DNA of 64,000 nucleotides from Schaalia sp. ORNL0103 (lineage in GTDB: Bacteria > Actinomycetota > Actinomycetes > Actinomycetales > Actinomycetaceae): contig NZ_JAHXSA010000003.1 in assembly GCF_019429565.1 (NCBI RefSeq), positions 1-64,000 of the forward strand, read 5' to 3'. The notes under the pieces were generated by a model, which ran no database searches, was not told the origin of the DNA, and saw nothing but the letters and a program-made list of their open reading frames with translations. The position numbers and the translations under genes were made by a program. Each line of letters opens with the position of its first letter. The first letter of the stretch is position 1. Shown here one piece after another: positions 25,833-35,124 of this stretch.

Positions 25833-26936
25833 CGCGTAAAGCGAGGTTATAGGGCACTACGTGTTGCTGTGTGGTGCTGGTTGTTGCTTGTGGACCCGCA
25901 GGTTTTCTGGGCGCCGGGCCCGGCGGTTCCTCCGGTGCCCTTCATGCCGGTGGCGGTGGGGGTTTTGCAGCATTAGAAGCTGGCTGGCGGCGTGTCGCCG
26001 GCGTGTCGTGGTTCTAATGACGTCATTTCCCCCGTTTGGTGACAGAGCGAGCGTCGCTTTTGTCGGTGTGGTGCCCACAGTGCAGACCACCTCGGCGAAA
26101 AGTGCTGAAAATGGGCGGTTGTGGGCGAGGTGGTCTGCGTTTTGGGCACAAGTGTTTCTCGCGGTGTGTGTTGTTCGTACGTAAGCCCTTGAGTATGCGC
26201 GTTGACCCCTTGATGCGCACGTTAACCCTTAGATGTGCATGTGGGCGGCGATGCCCACGCGCATGACATCGGGTTAACGTGCGGGTTGTAGGGCCCAGGT
26301 GCAGGTCATTGGGCCCACGTGCGAGTGAGAGGGACCAGGTGTGAAATCGCGGGGCTGGACATGGCTTCAGGGCCCGCGGGCGCCGCAGCCTGGCCCTGTC
26401 GACCAGGTGGCCCGGTTGTCTGAAACCATCGTCGCCTTTGCTTGCTGGTACCCGTGTGGGATTGAAACCGCCATCGCCTTTGCGGGTGAGAAATGAGCGT
26501 TTTTAGTGCGGTTTTCGGGTGCAGAGGTGATGGTGGTTTCAACGGTCCCTTGTTGGGGGTGTGCAGAGGTGTTGTCGGTTTCAATGTCGCTATGTTGTCG
26601 CGCCTCGTGCGCGACATTCTTCGCGCTGATCGGCCTGATGTGGGTGCGAGCGCGAAAAAGTTCGCCCTGCGGCACTGTGGTCATCGTGTAGGCGCGAAAA
26701 AGTTCGCCCAGCACACGAAAAATGGCCCAAAATGGGGGTTTTATGGCGCGCTGGGCGAGTTTTTTCGCGGACCAGCAGTCGTGGGATCCCGCCGGGCGAG
26801 TTTGTTGCGCCGTGTGCCTGGCAGTCGGGCCCTTCTGTTGACAGTGTTAACCCTTTAATGCGCAGCTAAACCCTACTGGTGGCATGGTGGGCAGCCCGCC
26901 CAGGCCACCACCTATCGGGTTAACGTGCGAATTGAA
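25833..26936 (+). other. Gene-free region with long hairpins; candidate structured RNA
   Basis: No protein gene is supported. In order: a partial GC-rich element (about 25880-25965); the two-hairpin element, copy 2 (25953-26200); an inverted repeat GCACGTTAACCC/GGGTTAACGTGC (26217-26228 with 26271-26282) enclosing another hairpin. Next is a nested A-B-B'-A' inverted repeat (arms 26421-26441, 26462-26483, 26521-26542, 26563-26583). Last are an 18-bp direct repeat (26650-26667, 26692-26709) whose second copy pairs with 26750-26769, and a second GTTAACCC-type hairpin (26846-26930). Departures from perfect pairing are mainly G-U on the + strand, which argues for a + strand RNA. Confidence 0.6.
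25953..26200. repeat. Two-hairpin repeat element, copy 2
   Basis: Same order as 863-1105. Stem 1 here is CATTAGAA/TTCTAATG, a different sequence from copy 1 but in the same place between conserved GGGGG and CCCCC. Stem 2, GCAGACCACCTCG/CGAGGTGGTCTGC (26082-26094 with 26126-26138), is identical to copy 1. The tail GTGTGTTGTTCGTACGTA is shared. Confidence 0.7.
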
Positions 26937-26970
26937 GGGGGCCGCGCGGACGCAAGTCCGCGCGGCCCCC
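26937..26970 (-). terminator. Terminator of ppa
   Basis: GGGGGCCGCGCGGAC and GTCCGCGCGGCCCCC form a 15-bp perfect stem with a 4-nt loop, 15 bases past the ppa stop codon. It would also stop plus-strand transcription from the region to its left. Confidence 0.85.
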
Positions 26971-26985
26971 TCGCAAGCAGTCAGC

Positions 26986-27480
26986 TCAGTGCTCGCCCTC
27001 GTGCTCCTTCAGGCGCTCGTAGGAGCGGCGAATCTCGGCCTCGGCCTCTTCGCGACCCACCCAGTGGGCGCCCTCGACGCTCTTGCCGGGCTCGAGGTCC
27101 TTGTAGACCTCGAAGAAGTGCTGGATTTCCAGGCGGTGGAACTCCGACACGTCGTCGATCTCGGTACGCCAGGAGGCGCGCTGGTCCGAGGCAGGAACGC
27201 ACAGGACCTTGTCGTCGCCGCCCTTCTCGTCGCGCATGCGGAACATGCCGAGCGCGCGGCAGCGGATCACGCAGCCGGGGAAGGTGGGTTCCTCGAGGAG
27301 GACCAGGGCGTCCAGCGGGTCGCCGTCCTCGCCCAGGGTGTCGTCGATGAAGCCGTAGTCATCCGGGTAACGGGTGGACGTGAAGAGCATGCGGTCCAGG
27401 CGGATACGGCCCGTCACGTGGTCGATCTCGTACTTGTTTCGATTCCCCTTGGGGATCTCGATGGTCACGTCAAATTCCAT
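26986..27480 (-). CDS. ppa: Inorganic pyrophosphatase
   Basis: A 164-residue family I soluble pyrophosphatase that splits PPi to drive biosynthesis. The Mg-binding motif region [21 protein letters not shown] includes the DGDPLD signature, and [13 protein letters not shown] is near the N-terminus. GAGGAAGG precedes the ATG. It diverges from dacB with a 100-bp shared promoter region, the usual actinobacterial arrangement. Confidence 0.95.
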   Translation of the reverse strand: MEFDVTIEIPKGNRNKYEIDHVTGRIRLDRMLFTSTRYPDDYGFIDDTLGEDGDPLDALVLLEEPTFPGCVIRCRALGMFRMRDEKGGDDKVLCVPASDQRASWRTEIDDVSEFHRLEIQHFFEVYKDLEPGKSVEGAHWVGREEAEAEIRRSYERLKEHEGEH

Positions 27481-27582
27481 GGCCGCGCCTTCCTCGTTAG
27501 CCCCGAAACTCGGGGGTCCAGTTGGTTGTGTCGGCGCATGGACGGGTACTGTAGGTACCGAAGTAACCACGAAGGGAAATCC

Positions 27583-28938
27583 ATGCATCGCACGTCTATG
27601 GGGGCCATTGTAAGCGCTAGCGCCGCACTCGTGGCGACGGCGGCGCTGGTGGGTGCCGGTTGTTCGACGCAAACGGCCACTCCGGCGGACGCTCCCACGG
27701 CCTCGACGCTTGAACCCGCAGCGATTTCCGGTGATGCGAAGGGCGGTGGGAACCCGGTTTCCGCCGAGGATGTCCAGGCGCTGTGGGCGCCGGTCGCGGC
27801 AGCCGCGGCTGAGGGCGGCTACACGGCGTGGGGCACGGTTGTCGACGCGCAGACCGGTGAGGTCCTCCTGGATGCGGCCGCCGCCACCCCTCACACGCCC
27901 GCCTCGACGACGAAGACCCTTGCGGCTTTCTCCGCGCTGCACCACCTGGATCCGACGGCGACGCTGACGACCAGCGCGCTCCTGGGCGCCGACAACCAGA
28001 CCCTCTACCTGGATTCGGAGGGCGACCTGCTCCTGGGGATTGGCACCTCCGACGAGGTTGAGGTCTCGGGCCGCGCGGGCCTGCAGACCCTCGCGAAGGA
28101 CACGGCCGCGGCCCTGGCGCAGCGCGGCATCACCTCCGTGACCCTGAATTGGCGTGGCACTCTCTTCGAGGGCGCCTCGCACCTGTCCTCCTGGGACGCG
28201 CAGGAAGTCGGCTCCTACGAGGGCCACGTCGGCCCCATGGCGATCGACGCCGGACGCACCTACGAGGGCGCCAACGCTTTCTTCTCGGACGCGCCGGGAC
28301 GCGTCGCCGAGGTCTTCTCGCAGGCCCTCGGCGCGGAGGGGATCTCCGCGACCCTCGGCGAGGCCGGGGATCCGCCCGCGGGAGCGGGAGCTGTGGCCCA
28401 GGTGAGCTCGGCGACGATGGGGGAGCAGCTGCGCTGGATGCTCGCCCACTCGGATAACACCCTCGCCGACCAGTATTGCCGTTTCGCCGCGCGCGCGGCG
28501 GGAGCCCCCTCGACCTATGAGGGCGCCACCGAGACGGTGCGCAAGACCCTGACCGAGGCCGGTGTGCCCACGGAGGGCCTGACCCTCGAGGACTGCTCGG
28601 GCCTGTCCAGCAACGACAAGATCAGCGCAAACACCCTCGTCGGTGTCCTCAAGGCCTCGTACGAGGGCACGGGCACCGAGGCGAACACGATGCGCCTCCT
28701 GCCGTGGGCGGGCCTGGTGGGAACGCTCTCCAAGCGCATGACTGAGGAGCCCGCGGTCGGAAACGTGCAGGCGAAGACGGGCGCTCTTCAGGAGGTCACC
28801 TCCCTGTCCGGGTCCGTCATGACGAAGAGCGGGCGCGTCCTCCTTGTGTCGATCGGTCACGACAACGTCACCGAGGGCGCCTACGCCACGCGCGGCCACC
28901 TCGACGCCTTCGAGGAGGGCCTCGCCGGGCTAGACTGA
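27583..28938 (+). CDS. dacB: D-Ala-D-Ala carboxypeptidase/endopeptidase, PBP4 (DacB) type
   Basis: A 451-residue penicillin-binding protein of peptidase family S13. The lipobox-like LVGAGCS suggests a lipoprotein anchor. Active-site motifs are STTK (SxxK) in [15 protein letters not shown] in [11 protein letters not shown] and KTG in [11 protein letters not shown], with the family insert between the first two. It trims peptidoglycan stem peptides outside the membrane. ATG 27583 is chosen for AAGGGA upstream. It starts the run dacB-DUF2342-tilS-hpt-ftsH. Confidence 0.92.
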   Translation: MHRTSMGAIVSASAALVATAALVGAGCSTQTATPADAPTASTLEPAAISGDAKGGGNPVSAEDVQALWAPVAAAAAEGGYTAWGTVVDAQTGEVLLDAAAATPHTPASTTKTLAAFSALHHLDPTATLTTSALLGADNQTLYLDSEGDLLLGIGTSDEVEVSGRAGLQTLAKDTAAALAQRGITSVTLNWRGTLFEGASHLSSWDAQEVGSYEGHVGPMAIDAGRTYEGANAFFSDAPGRVAEVFSQALGAEGISATLGEAGDPPAGAGAVAQVSSATMGEQLRWMLAHSDNTLADQYCRFAARAAGAPSTYEGATETVRKTLTEAGVPTEGLTLEDCSGLSSNDKISANTLVGVLKASYEGTGTEANTMRLLPWAGLVGTLSKRMTEEPAVGNVQAKTGALQEVTSLSGSVMTKSGRVLLVSIGHDNVTEGAYATRGHLDAFEEGLAGLD

Positions 28939-28942
28939 GGCC

Positions 28943-29785
28943 ATGGATATGCCGTTTGGCCCGCGCAACGTCGCGGGAGTTCTCGCTTCGTTGTCCTACG
29001 CGGGGCCCTCGGCCTCTCGCGTGGGTGCCTCCGCCGTCGTGGCGCGCCTGCGCCGCTCGGTCGCATGGTCGGATCGCCGGCTCGCCGAGCTGTCCACCCT
29101 GCCCGAGGCCTCCGAGAAGGTGGCCGGCTCCCCGACCCTCGTCGTCGACCGCCGTGGCCTGATTCGTTCGGTCGGCTCGCTCCTGGAGAGTTTCGAAGAC
29201 ACGCGCACGCCCAAGGTCTTGGCCGCCGAGGCCGTCATCCTGCGCGCCCTGGCCAAGGACGCGACGGGCATCTGGGACGTGCGTTCCGGCCGCCGGATCC
29301 TTGTGGCCCCTAACGTGCTCGCCGATGCGCAGCGCTACGCCCTGGACCAGACGGACTGGTGCCGCTGGGTCTCCCTGTGCACGGGTCTGCGCGGCGTCCA
29401 CCTCACTCACGCCCCCCACCTCGTCCCCTACATCGCCGACCTGATGCGCTCCCTGCCCGAACGCAGCGACGAACTCGTGCGCATCGTCCTGCTCCTGGAC
29501 GCCCTGCCCACCGCGGAGATGGAGGTCCTCACGCCCCGCGACCTGCCCTCGATCCAGTGGCTGCGCACCCACCGCGCACACGCCGGGGGCGTCGGCCTGG
29601 TGCGCGCGTGCGCGGCCGCCGGAATGCCCCTGGCCGGGGTCGAGGCCCTGCAGGCACAGACCGAAGGATTTGCGCGCACCGTCGTGCGTGAGGGCGCGAT
29701 CGCGCAGCTTCTGTCCAGCATCGAGGCCCTGCCGAGCGCCCGCGAGTACGCGGAGCCGACAGCGTGGCTGGCGCGTGTGCGCTGA
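28943..29785 (+). CDS. DUF2342 (zincin-2) homologue lacking the HExxH site
   Basis: A 280-residue protein in the position where actinobacteria keep the DUF2342/zincin-2 predicted metalloprotease, between dacB and tilS. Family-like segments are LVVDRRGLIRS, RRILVAPNVLA, DWCRWVSL, GFARTVVREG and the ending LPSAREYAEPTAWLARV. Where the family normally has a zinc-binding HExTH after the WVxL strand, this protein reads CTGLR (residues 146-150), so zinc catalysis is not expected. It is also shorter than typical members. It overlaps the tilS start region. Confidence 0.75.
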   Translation: MDMPFGPRNVAGVLASLSYAGPSASRVGASAVVARLRRSVAWSDRRLAELSTLPEASEKVAGSPTLVVDRRGLIRSVGSLLESFEDTRTPKVLAAEAVILRALAKDATGIWDVRSGRRILVAPNVLADAQRYALDQTDWCRWVSLCTGLRGVHLTHAPHLVPYIADLMRSLPERSDELVRIVLLLDALPTAEMEVLTPRDLPSIQWLRTHRAHAGGVGLVRACAAAGMPLAGVEALQAQTEGFARTVVREGAIAQLLSSIEALPSAREYAEPTAWLARVR

Positions 29786-30884
29786 CGCATCCCGCCTCGT
29801 GGGCGCAAACCCGCGCGGCTCTCTGCGCGCCTGCTCCCTGGCGGTGCGCGCTTCTCTGACCTCCTTCATCGACGAGGCCGGGGCCCCTCCCGCTCTCGTC
29901 GTCGGCCTGTCGGGGGGCGCGGATTCGCTGGCGCTGGCGCTCACGACGATCGACGTGGCGGCGCGCGCGGGAATCCCGGTTGTGACGGTGACCGTCGACC
30001 ACGGGCTGCGCGCGGGCAGCGGCGAGGAGGCTCGCCGCGTCGCGGATCTGGCTGCCTCCCTGGGGGCGCGTGCCGTCGTTGAGACCGTGTCGGTGGAGGG
30101 CCCGGGAGGGCCCGAAGGCTCAGCCCGCGACGCCCGCCGAGCCGCCCTGCGAGCGGTCGCCCAGCGTGAGGGGGCCCCGATCCTCCTCGGCCACACGATG
30201 GACGACCAGGCTGAAACGGTCCTCCTGCGCCTCGCGCGCGGCTCTGGCCCCTCGTCCCTGCGGGCCATCGCCCCCGTCTCGCGCGACGATGATGGGGTGA
30301 CGTGGCTGCGCCCCCTCCTCGGGCTGCGGCGAACGGACACGGAGCAGGCGTGCGCCCAGGCGGGCCTCGCCCCGCTTCAGGACCCGACCAACGACATCGA
30401 CGGGCCGTGGCGCGCCGCGGACGGCAGCCCCCTGCGCCGCTCGGCACTGCGCCACGCCGCGATCCCCGCCCTGGCCTCGGCTCTGGGGGTGGACCCGGTT
30501 CCCGCTCTGGCCCGCACGGCCGCCCTGTGCGCTGCCGACGACGACGCGCTCACCCAGTGGGCGAGCGCGCTCGCGGCCTCGGCGACGCCGGGGGAGGAAC
30601 ACGACTCCGAGACGGGACACCCGTCCCTGGCGGTGTCCGCCCTGCTGGGCGCCCCCCGAGCGGTGCGCACCCGGGCGCTGCGCGAGGCCGCCCGCGCAGC
30701 CGGAATTCGCGCGTTGTCTAGCGCCCATGTGGACGCCCTCGACGACCTCGTGGTCGCGTGGCGCGGCCAGGGGCCCATCGACCTGCCCGGAGGCATCGCC
30801 TCACGTGTTGGACGCGGCGCGCACGCGCGCATCGCTTTCGTCGCGCGCGAGGTGGGCGACCCGACGGCCCCAGACCGCGACTAA
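29775..30884 (+). CDS. tilS: tRNA(Ile)-lysidine synthase
   Basis: A 369-residue PP-loop ATPase that converts C34 of tRNA-Ile(CAU) to lysidine so it reads AUA. The PP-loop SGGADS is at about residues 46-51, followed by VTVTVDHGLR and LGHTMDDQAETVLLRLARGSG. The C-terminal extension is short, as in actinobacteria. GTG 29775 overlaps the previous gene; GTG 29799 is an alternative start. Confidence 0.9.
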   Translation: MCADASRLVGANPRGSLRACSLAVRASLTSFIDEAGAPPALVVGLSGGADSLALALTTIDVAARAGIPVVTVTVDHGLRAGSGEEARRVADLAASLGARAVVETVSVEGPGGPEGSARDARRAALRAVAQREGAPILLGHTMDDQAETVLLRLARGSGPSSLRAIAPVSRDDDGVTWLRPLLGLRRTDTEQACAQAGLAPLQDPTNDIDGPWRAADGSPLRRSALRHAAIPALASALGVDPVPALARTAALCAADDDALTQWASALAASATPGEEHDSETGHPSLAVSALLGAPRAVRTRALREAARAAGIRALSSAHVDALDDLVVAWRGQGPIDLPGGIASRVGRGAHARIAFVAREVGDPTAPDRD

Positions 30885-31056
30885 ACAGCGGGAATACGCC
30901 GCGATAGCCCCCACCGGAGCGGCCCGGCACTGCCTGCGCGATCACAGGATGTTGCGCTGACAGTGAGAATCTCGTCCTTCCTGGAACAGGCGAGCGTTTG
31001 TGTGGCACGCTTATAGTGGAATCGCTCGCGTAGCATCGATACGAAAAGAGGACACG

Positions 31057-31611
31057 GTGGACGCCACCGATATGGGTAACGACCTGAAAGAAATCCTGGT
31101 CACCGCCGAGGATATGGACCGTCGGCTCGCCGAAATGGCTGAGCAGATCGACCGCGACTACGCGGGCGAAGAACTGCTGATCGTCGGCGTCCTGCGCGGC
31201 GCCGTCATGGTCATGGCGGACCTGTCCCGCAAGCTGCACACCCCCCTCGAGATGGACTGGATGGCCGTGTCCTCCTACGGTTCCGGTACCAAGACCTCGG
31301 GCGTTGTGCGCATCCTGAAGGACCTCGACCAGGACGTGGCCGGACGCCACGTGCTCATCGTCGAGGACATCATCGATTCGGGCCTGACCCTGTCCTGGCT
31401 GCAGGCGAACCTGCTCGGACGAGGCGCTGCCTCCGTCAAGATCGCGACCGCGCTGCGTAAGCCGGAGGCCGCCAAGGTCGACGTGGACGTTGCCTACGTG
31501 GGCTTCGACATTCCCGACGAGTTCGTCGTCGGTTACGGCCTGGATTACGCGGAAAAGTACCGTAATTTGCCTTTCGTCGGCACGCTGCAGCCGCACGTCT
31601 ACAACAACTGA
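31057..31611 (+). CDS. hpt: Hypoxanthine phosphoribosyltransferase
   Basis: A 184-residue purine-salvage enzyme joining hypoxanthine or guanine to PRPP. The PRPP loop is VLIVEDIIDSGLTL; the dipeptide loop region is LLIVGVLRGAVM and the flexible loop SSYGSGTKTSG. GTG 31057 has AAGAGGA upstream. A -10-like TATAGT at 31012-31017 may give it its own promoter. ftsH follows, the standard actinobacterial order. Confidence 0.95.
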   Translation: MDATDMGNDLKEILVTAEDMDRRLAEMAEQIDRDYAGEELLIVGVLRGAVMVMADLSRKLHTPLEMDWMAVSSYGSGTKTSGVVRILKDLDQDVAGRHVLIVEDIIDSGLTLSWLQANLLGRGAASVKIATALRKPEAAKVDVDVAYVGFDIPDEFVVGYGLDYAEKYRNLPFVGTLQPHVYNN

Positions 31612-31636
31612 GAACGCATACCTGTAGGGGACCCAC

Positions 31637-33682
31637 GTGAACGAGAAGATCAAGAACAAACGCCCCAGCCTGGGGTGGGTGATGGTTCCGCTCATCATGC
31701 TGCTTGCCGGCGGCTGGTTCATGTGGGGCTTCTTCGCCCCTCGTGCCGTGACGACGTCCGAGGGCCTCGCGCTCATCTCGGGCGACACGGTCGAGCGGGT
31801 GGTCCTCAACGAGGGCACCCAGCAGGTGAACCTGACGCTGACGGAAAACTACGTCCACCAGAGCACCGGTGGCGACGATAAGACCGTTGATCTGGGCAAG
31901 GACGTGTACTTCACGTACTCCTACGTGCAGACCAAGGACATCCTGGACACGGTGGCCGACAAGGCTCCCGCGAAGGGCTGGAACGCGGTGCGTCCCCAGT
32001 CTGGCATCCTCGGCGGTGTCGTTCAGCTGCTGATCTCGCTGGTGATCCTGGGTGTCGCCTTCTACTTCATCATGCGCTCCATGTCGGGCTCACGGATGAT
32101 GGGCGGCTTCACGCAGTCGCGCGCCAAGGAATTCAACCAGGAGCGCCCGGACGTCACCTTCGCGGACGTCGCCGGTGAGGACGAGGCCGTGGAGGAGCTC
32201 GAGGAAATCCGCGAGTTCCTGGCCTCCCCGGATAAGTTCCACAAGGTGGGTGCGCGCATCCCGCGCGGCGTCCTGCTCTACGGTCCTCCCGGAACGGGTA
32301 AGACCCTCCTCGCCAAGGCCGTCGCCGGCGAGGCGAACGCCCCCTTCTTCTCGATCTCCGGTTCGGAGTTCATGGAGCTGTACGTCGGCGTGGGTGCCTC
32401 CCGCGTGCGTGAGCTCTTCGAGCGCGCCAAGAAGAACGCGCCGGCCATCATCTTCGTCGACGAGATTGACGCCGTGGGTCGCCACCGCGGCAGCGGCATC
32501 GGCGGCGGCAACGACGAGCGCGAGCAGACGCTCAACCAGCTCCTCGTCGAGATGGACGGTTTCGACGAGCGCGCCAACATCATCCTGATCGCGGCGACCA
32601 ACCGCCCCGACATCCTCGATCCGGCTCTGCTGCGCCCCGGGCGTTTCGACCGCCAGATCGCCGTCGAGGCCCCCGACCTGAAGGGCCGCGAGGCCATCCT
32701 GAAGGTCCACGCGCAGGGCAAGCCCCTCACCGAGCAGGTCGACCTGCGCCAGATCGCCAAGCGCACGCCCGGCTTCACGGGCGCCGACCTGGCGAACGTC
32801 CTCAACGAGGCCGCGCTGCTCACCGCGCGCTCGAACATGCAGTTCATCGATGAGCGCGCCATCGACGAGGCCATCGACCGCGTGATTGCGGGCCCGCAGA
32901 AGCGCACCCGTGTCATGAACGACCACGACAAGGCCGTGACCGCCTACCACGAGGCCGGCCACGCCCTGGCCGCCGCCGCCCTGAACTACACGGATCCGGT
33001 CACGAAGGTGACGATCCTGCCGCGCGGCCGCGCCCTGGGCTACACGATGGTCATGCCCACCGAGGATCGCTTCAACAAGACCCGCAACCAGCTCCTCGAC
33101 GATCTGGTCTACGGCATGGGCGGCCGCGTCGCCGAGGAGATCGTGTTCCGCGACCCGTCGACCGGCCCCGCTAACGACATCCAGCAGGCCACGAAGACGG
33201 CCCGCGCCATGGTCACCGACTACGGCATGAGCGACCGCATCGGCATGGTCAAGCTGGGCGACGCCGACACCGAGGCCTTTGGGCACGGTAGCGGCGAGGG
33301 CCCGCGCGCCTTCTCCGACGAGACGGCCGCGATCATCGACGAGGAGGTGCGTCGCCTCCTCGACAACGCGATGCGCGAGGCGTGGCGGATCCTGTCGGAA
33401 AACCGCGCGGTTCTGGACACGCTGGCCTCGCGCCTGCTCGAGGAGGAGACCCTCGACGAGGCGCAGCTCGCGGAGATCTTCAAGGACGTCGTGAAGGCCC
33501 CCGAGCGTCCCGTGTGGAACTACCAGTCCGACGCCGCGGTTCCGGGTGTCCTCCTGGGCAACCCGGTCGGCGTGGGGTCGGCCGAGGCCTCGGCCACCTC
33601 CGAGGTGTCGTTTGAGGCCCCCTCGATCGACGTCTCCGACGTGATGGACACCCAGACGAACGAGGGAGAGGAGCAGGCGTGA
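31637..33682 (+). CDS. ftsH: ATP-dependent zinc metalloprotease FtsH
   Basis: A 681-residue membrane AAA+ protease for quality control of membrane and short-lived proteins. Two N-terminal helices ([20 protein letters not shown] and [18 protein letters not shown]) flank an outside domain of about 85 residues. Walker A GPPGTGKT, Walker B IIFVDEID, the second region of homology, and zinc site HEAGH are present. The acidic tail of about 60 residues is typical of actinobacterial FtsH. GTG start with TAGGGGA upstream; the stop overlaps folE. Confidence 0.97.
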   Translation: MNEKIKNKRPSLGWVMVPLIMLLAGGWFMWGFFAPRAVTTSEGLALISGDTVERVVLNEGTQQVNLTLTENYVHQSTGGDDKTVDLGKDVYFTYSYVQTKDILDTVADKAPAKGWNAVRPQSGILGGVVQLLISLVILGVAFYFIMRSMSGSRMMGGFTQSRAKEFNQERPDVTFADVAGEDEAVEELEEIREFLASPDKFHKVGARIPRGVLLYGPPGTGKTLLAKAVAGEANAPFFSISGSEFMELYVGVGASRVRELFERAKKNAPAIIFVDEIDAVGRHRGSGIGGGNDEREQTLNQLLVEMDGFDERANIILIAATNRPDILDPALLRPGRFDRQIAVEAPDLKGREAILKVHAQGKPLTEQVDLRQIAKRTPGFTGADLANVLNEAALLTARSNMQFIDERAIDEAIDRVIAGPQKRTRVMNDHDKAVTAYHEAGHALAAAALNYTDPVTKVTILPRGRALGYTMVMPTEDRFNKTRNQLLDDLVYGMGGRVAEEIVFRDPSTGPANDIQQATKTARAMVTDYGMSDRIGMVKLGDADTEAFGHGSGEGPRAFSDETAAIIDEEVRRLLDNAMREAWRILSENRAVLDTLASRLLEEETLDEAQLAEIFKDVVKAPERPVWNYQSDAAVPGVLLGNPVGVGSAEASATSEVSFEAPSIDVSDVMDTQTNEGEEQA

Positions 33683-34248
33683 CCTACGATCCCGCTGGCG
33701 TCGAGAAGGCGTCGCGCGACCTGCTCGTCGCAATCGGTGAAGACCCCGAGCGCGAGGGCCTTGTCGGCACCCCCGACCGCATGGCGCGCGCGTGGCGTGA
33801 GATGTGCAAGGGCCTGACCGAGGACCCGCGCGAGCACCTGCGCACCCAGTTCCACGCCGGCACCGACGAGCTGGTCCTGGTCCGCGACATCACATTCTTC
33901 TCGGTGTGCGAGCACCACCTGCTGCCCTTCTACGGCCGCGCCCACGTGGGCTACATCCCGCGCGGCGGCGTCGTGACTGGCCTGTCCAAGCTGGCCCGCG
34001 TGGTCGAAGGCTACGCGCGCCGCCCCCAGGTCCAGGAGCGCTTGACTGCCCAGGTCGCTGACGCGATCGATGAGATCCTGGATCCCCAGGGCGTCATCGT
34101 CGTCATCGAGGCCGAGCACATGTGCATGTCGATGCGCGGCATCTCCAAGCCGGGTTCCTCGACCGTGACCAGCGCGCTGCGCGGCATCATGAGCGACGGT
34201 GCGACCCGCGCCGAGATGATGGCCCTCGTCCTGTCCGGGAGCCGATGA
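33679..34248 (+). CDS. folE: GTP cyclohydrolase I
   Basis: A 189-residue enzyme for the first step of folate synthesis, GTP to dihydroneopterin triphosphate. Zinc-binding Cys/His are in [14 protein letters not shown] and HMCMSMRGI, and the GLSKLARVV segment is typical. GTG start overlaps the ftsH stop by four bases (GTGA), so it is co-translated. Confidence 0.96.
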   Translation: MTYDPAGVEKASRDLLVAIGEDPEREGLVGTPDRMARAWREMCKGLTEDPREHLRTQFHAGTDELVLVRDITFFSVCEHHLLPFYGRAHVGYIPRGGVVTGLSKLARVVEGYARRPQVQERLTAQVADAIDEILDPQGVIVVIEAEHMCMSMRGISKPGSSTVTSALRGIMSDGATRAEMMALVLSGSR

Positions 34249-34249
34249 C

Positions 34250-35116
34250 GTGAGCGCCCTGCCCCTGCCCGCCGCCCCGGCCTCGTTCCCGGTTCCGCCG
34301 CCCCCGGCTCTACCGGGCGGCCTGAGCCTGCCCAGAGGGCGGACGGCGATCATGGGCATCCTCAACGTCACCCCGGATTCTTTCTCGGACGGGGGACGCT
34401 ACACGGACGTGGCCGCCGCTCTGCGCCATGCGCGGGAGATGGTGGCCGCCGGAGCGGACCTTATCGACGTGGGCGGGGAGTCGACCGGCCCGAATTCGAC
34501 GCGCATCAGCGCGGACGAGGAGTGGGCGCGCATCTGCGCCATCGTCGAGTCCCTGGCCGCCGACGGCGTCATCGTGTCGGTGGATACGCTGCACGCGTCG
34601 ACGGCCCGCGAGGCCGCGCGCGCGGGTGCGGCGATTATCAACGACGTGAGCGGCGGGCGCTGGGATCCCGAGATGAACGCGGCTGTCGCGCAGTCGGGCT
34701 GCGCGTACGTCGTTCAGCACTACCGCGCGCTGCCGGGCATGCCGGAGGAGCACTTCGACTACGGGGATGACCTCGTGGGCACGCTCATCGAGCGCGTGGG
34801 GTCCCAGGTTCAAGACGCTATTGATGCTGGTGTGACAGCTGATAAAATTGTGGTTGACCCGGGCCTCGGCTTCTCGCTGACGGGCGACCAGTGCTGGCAG
34901 ATCCTGCGCGAACTGCCGCGCTTCGCGCAGGGCGGATACCCCGTCCTCGTCGGCGCGTCTCGCAAGCGTTTCGTCAAGGCCCTCGGGGGCGACGTGGACG
35001 CGGACAGCGCGGCCATTGCCGCCCACTGCGCGGCTGTCGGTGCGTGGGCCGTTCGGGTCCACGACGTAGCAGCCACCGTGGCAGCCATCGCCCGAAAGGA
35101 GAACGACGTTGAGTAG
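34250..35116 (+). CDS. folP: Dihydropteroate synthase
   Basis: A 288-residue TIM-barrel enzyme condensing pABA with the pterin pyrophosphate; it is the sulfonamide target. Landmarks are MGILNVTPDSFSDGG, DLIDVGGEST and LVGASRKRFV. The first 25 residues are Pro/Ala-rich. GTG start right after folE. Its stop codon lies inside an 8-bp tandem duplication shared with the start of folB-folK. Confidence 0.95.
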   Translation: MSALPLPAAPASFPVPPPPALPGGLSLPRGRTAIMGILNVTPDSFSDGGRYTDVAAALRHAREMVAAGADLIDVGGESTGPNSTRISADEEWARICAIVESLAADGVIVSVDTLHASTAREAARAGAAIINDVSGGRWDPEMNAAVAQSGCAYVVQHYRALPGMPEEHFDYGDDLVGTLIERVGSQVQDAIDAGVTADKIVVDPGLGFSLTGDQCWQILRELPRFAQGGYPVLVGASRKRFVKALGGDVDADSAAIAAHCAAVGAWAVRVHDVAATVAAIARKENDVE

Positions 35117-35124
35117 TTGAGTAG
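35109..35124 (+). repeat. 8-bp tandem duplication at the folP/folBK junction
   Basis: TTGAGTAG occurs twice in a row. AAGGAG at 35096-35101 is 7 nt before the first TTG (35109), but that TTG opens TTG AGT AGT TGA, a three-codon dead end. The TTG in frame with FolB is the second (35117), 15 nt from the ribosome site. One copy would place folBK perfectly. Confidence 0.8.
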
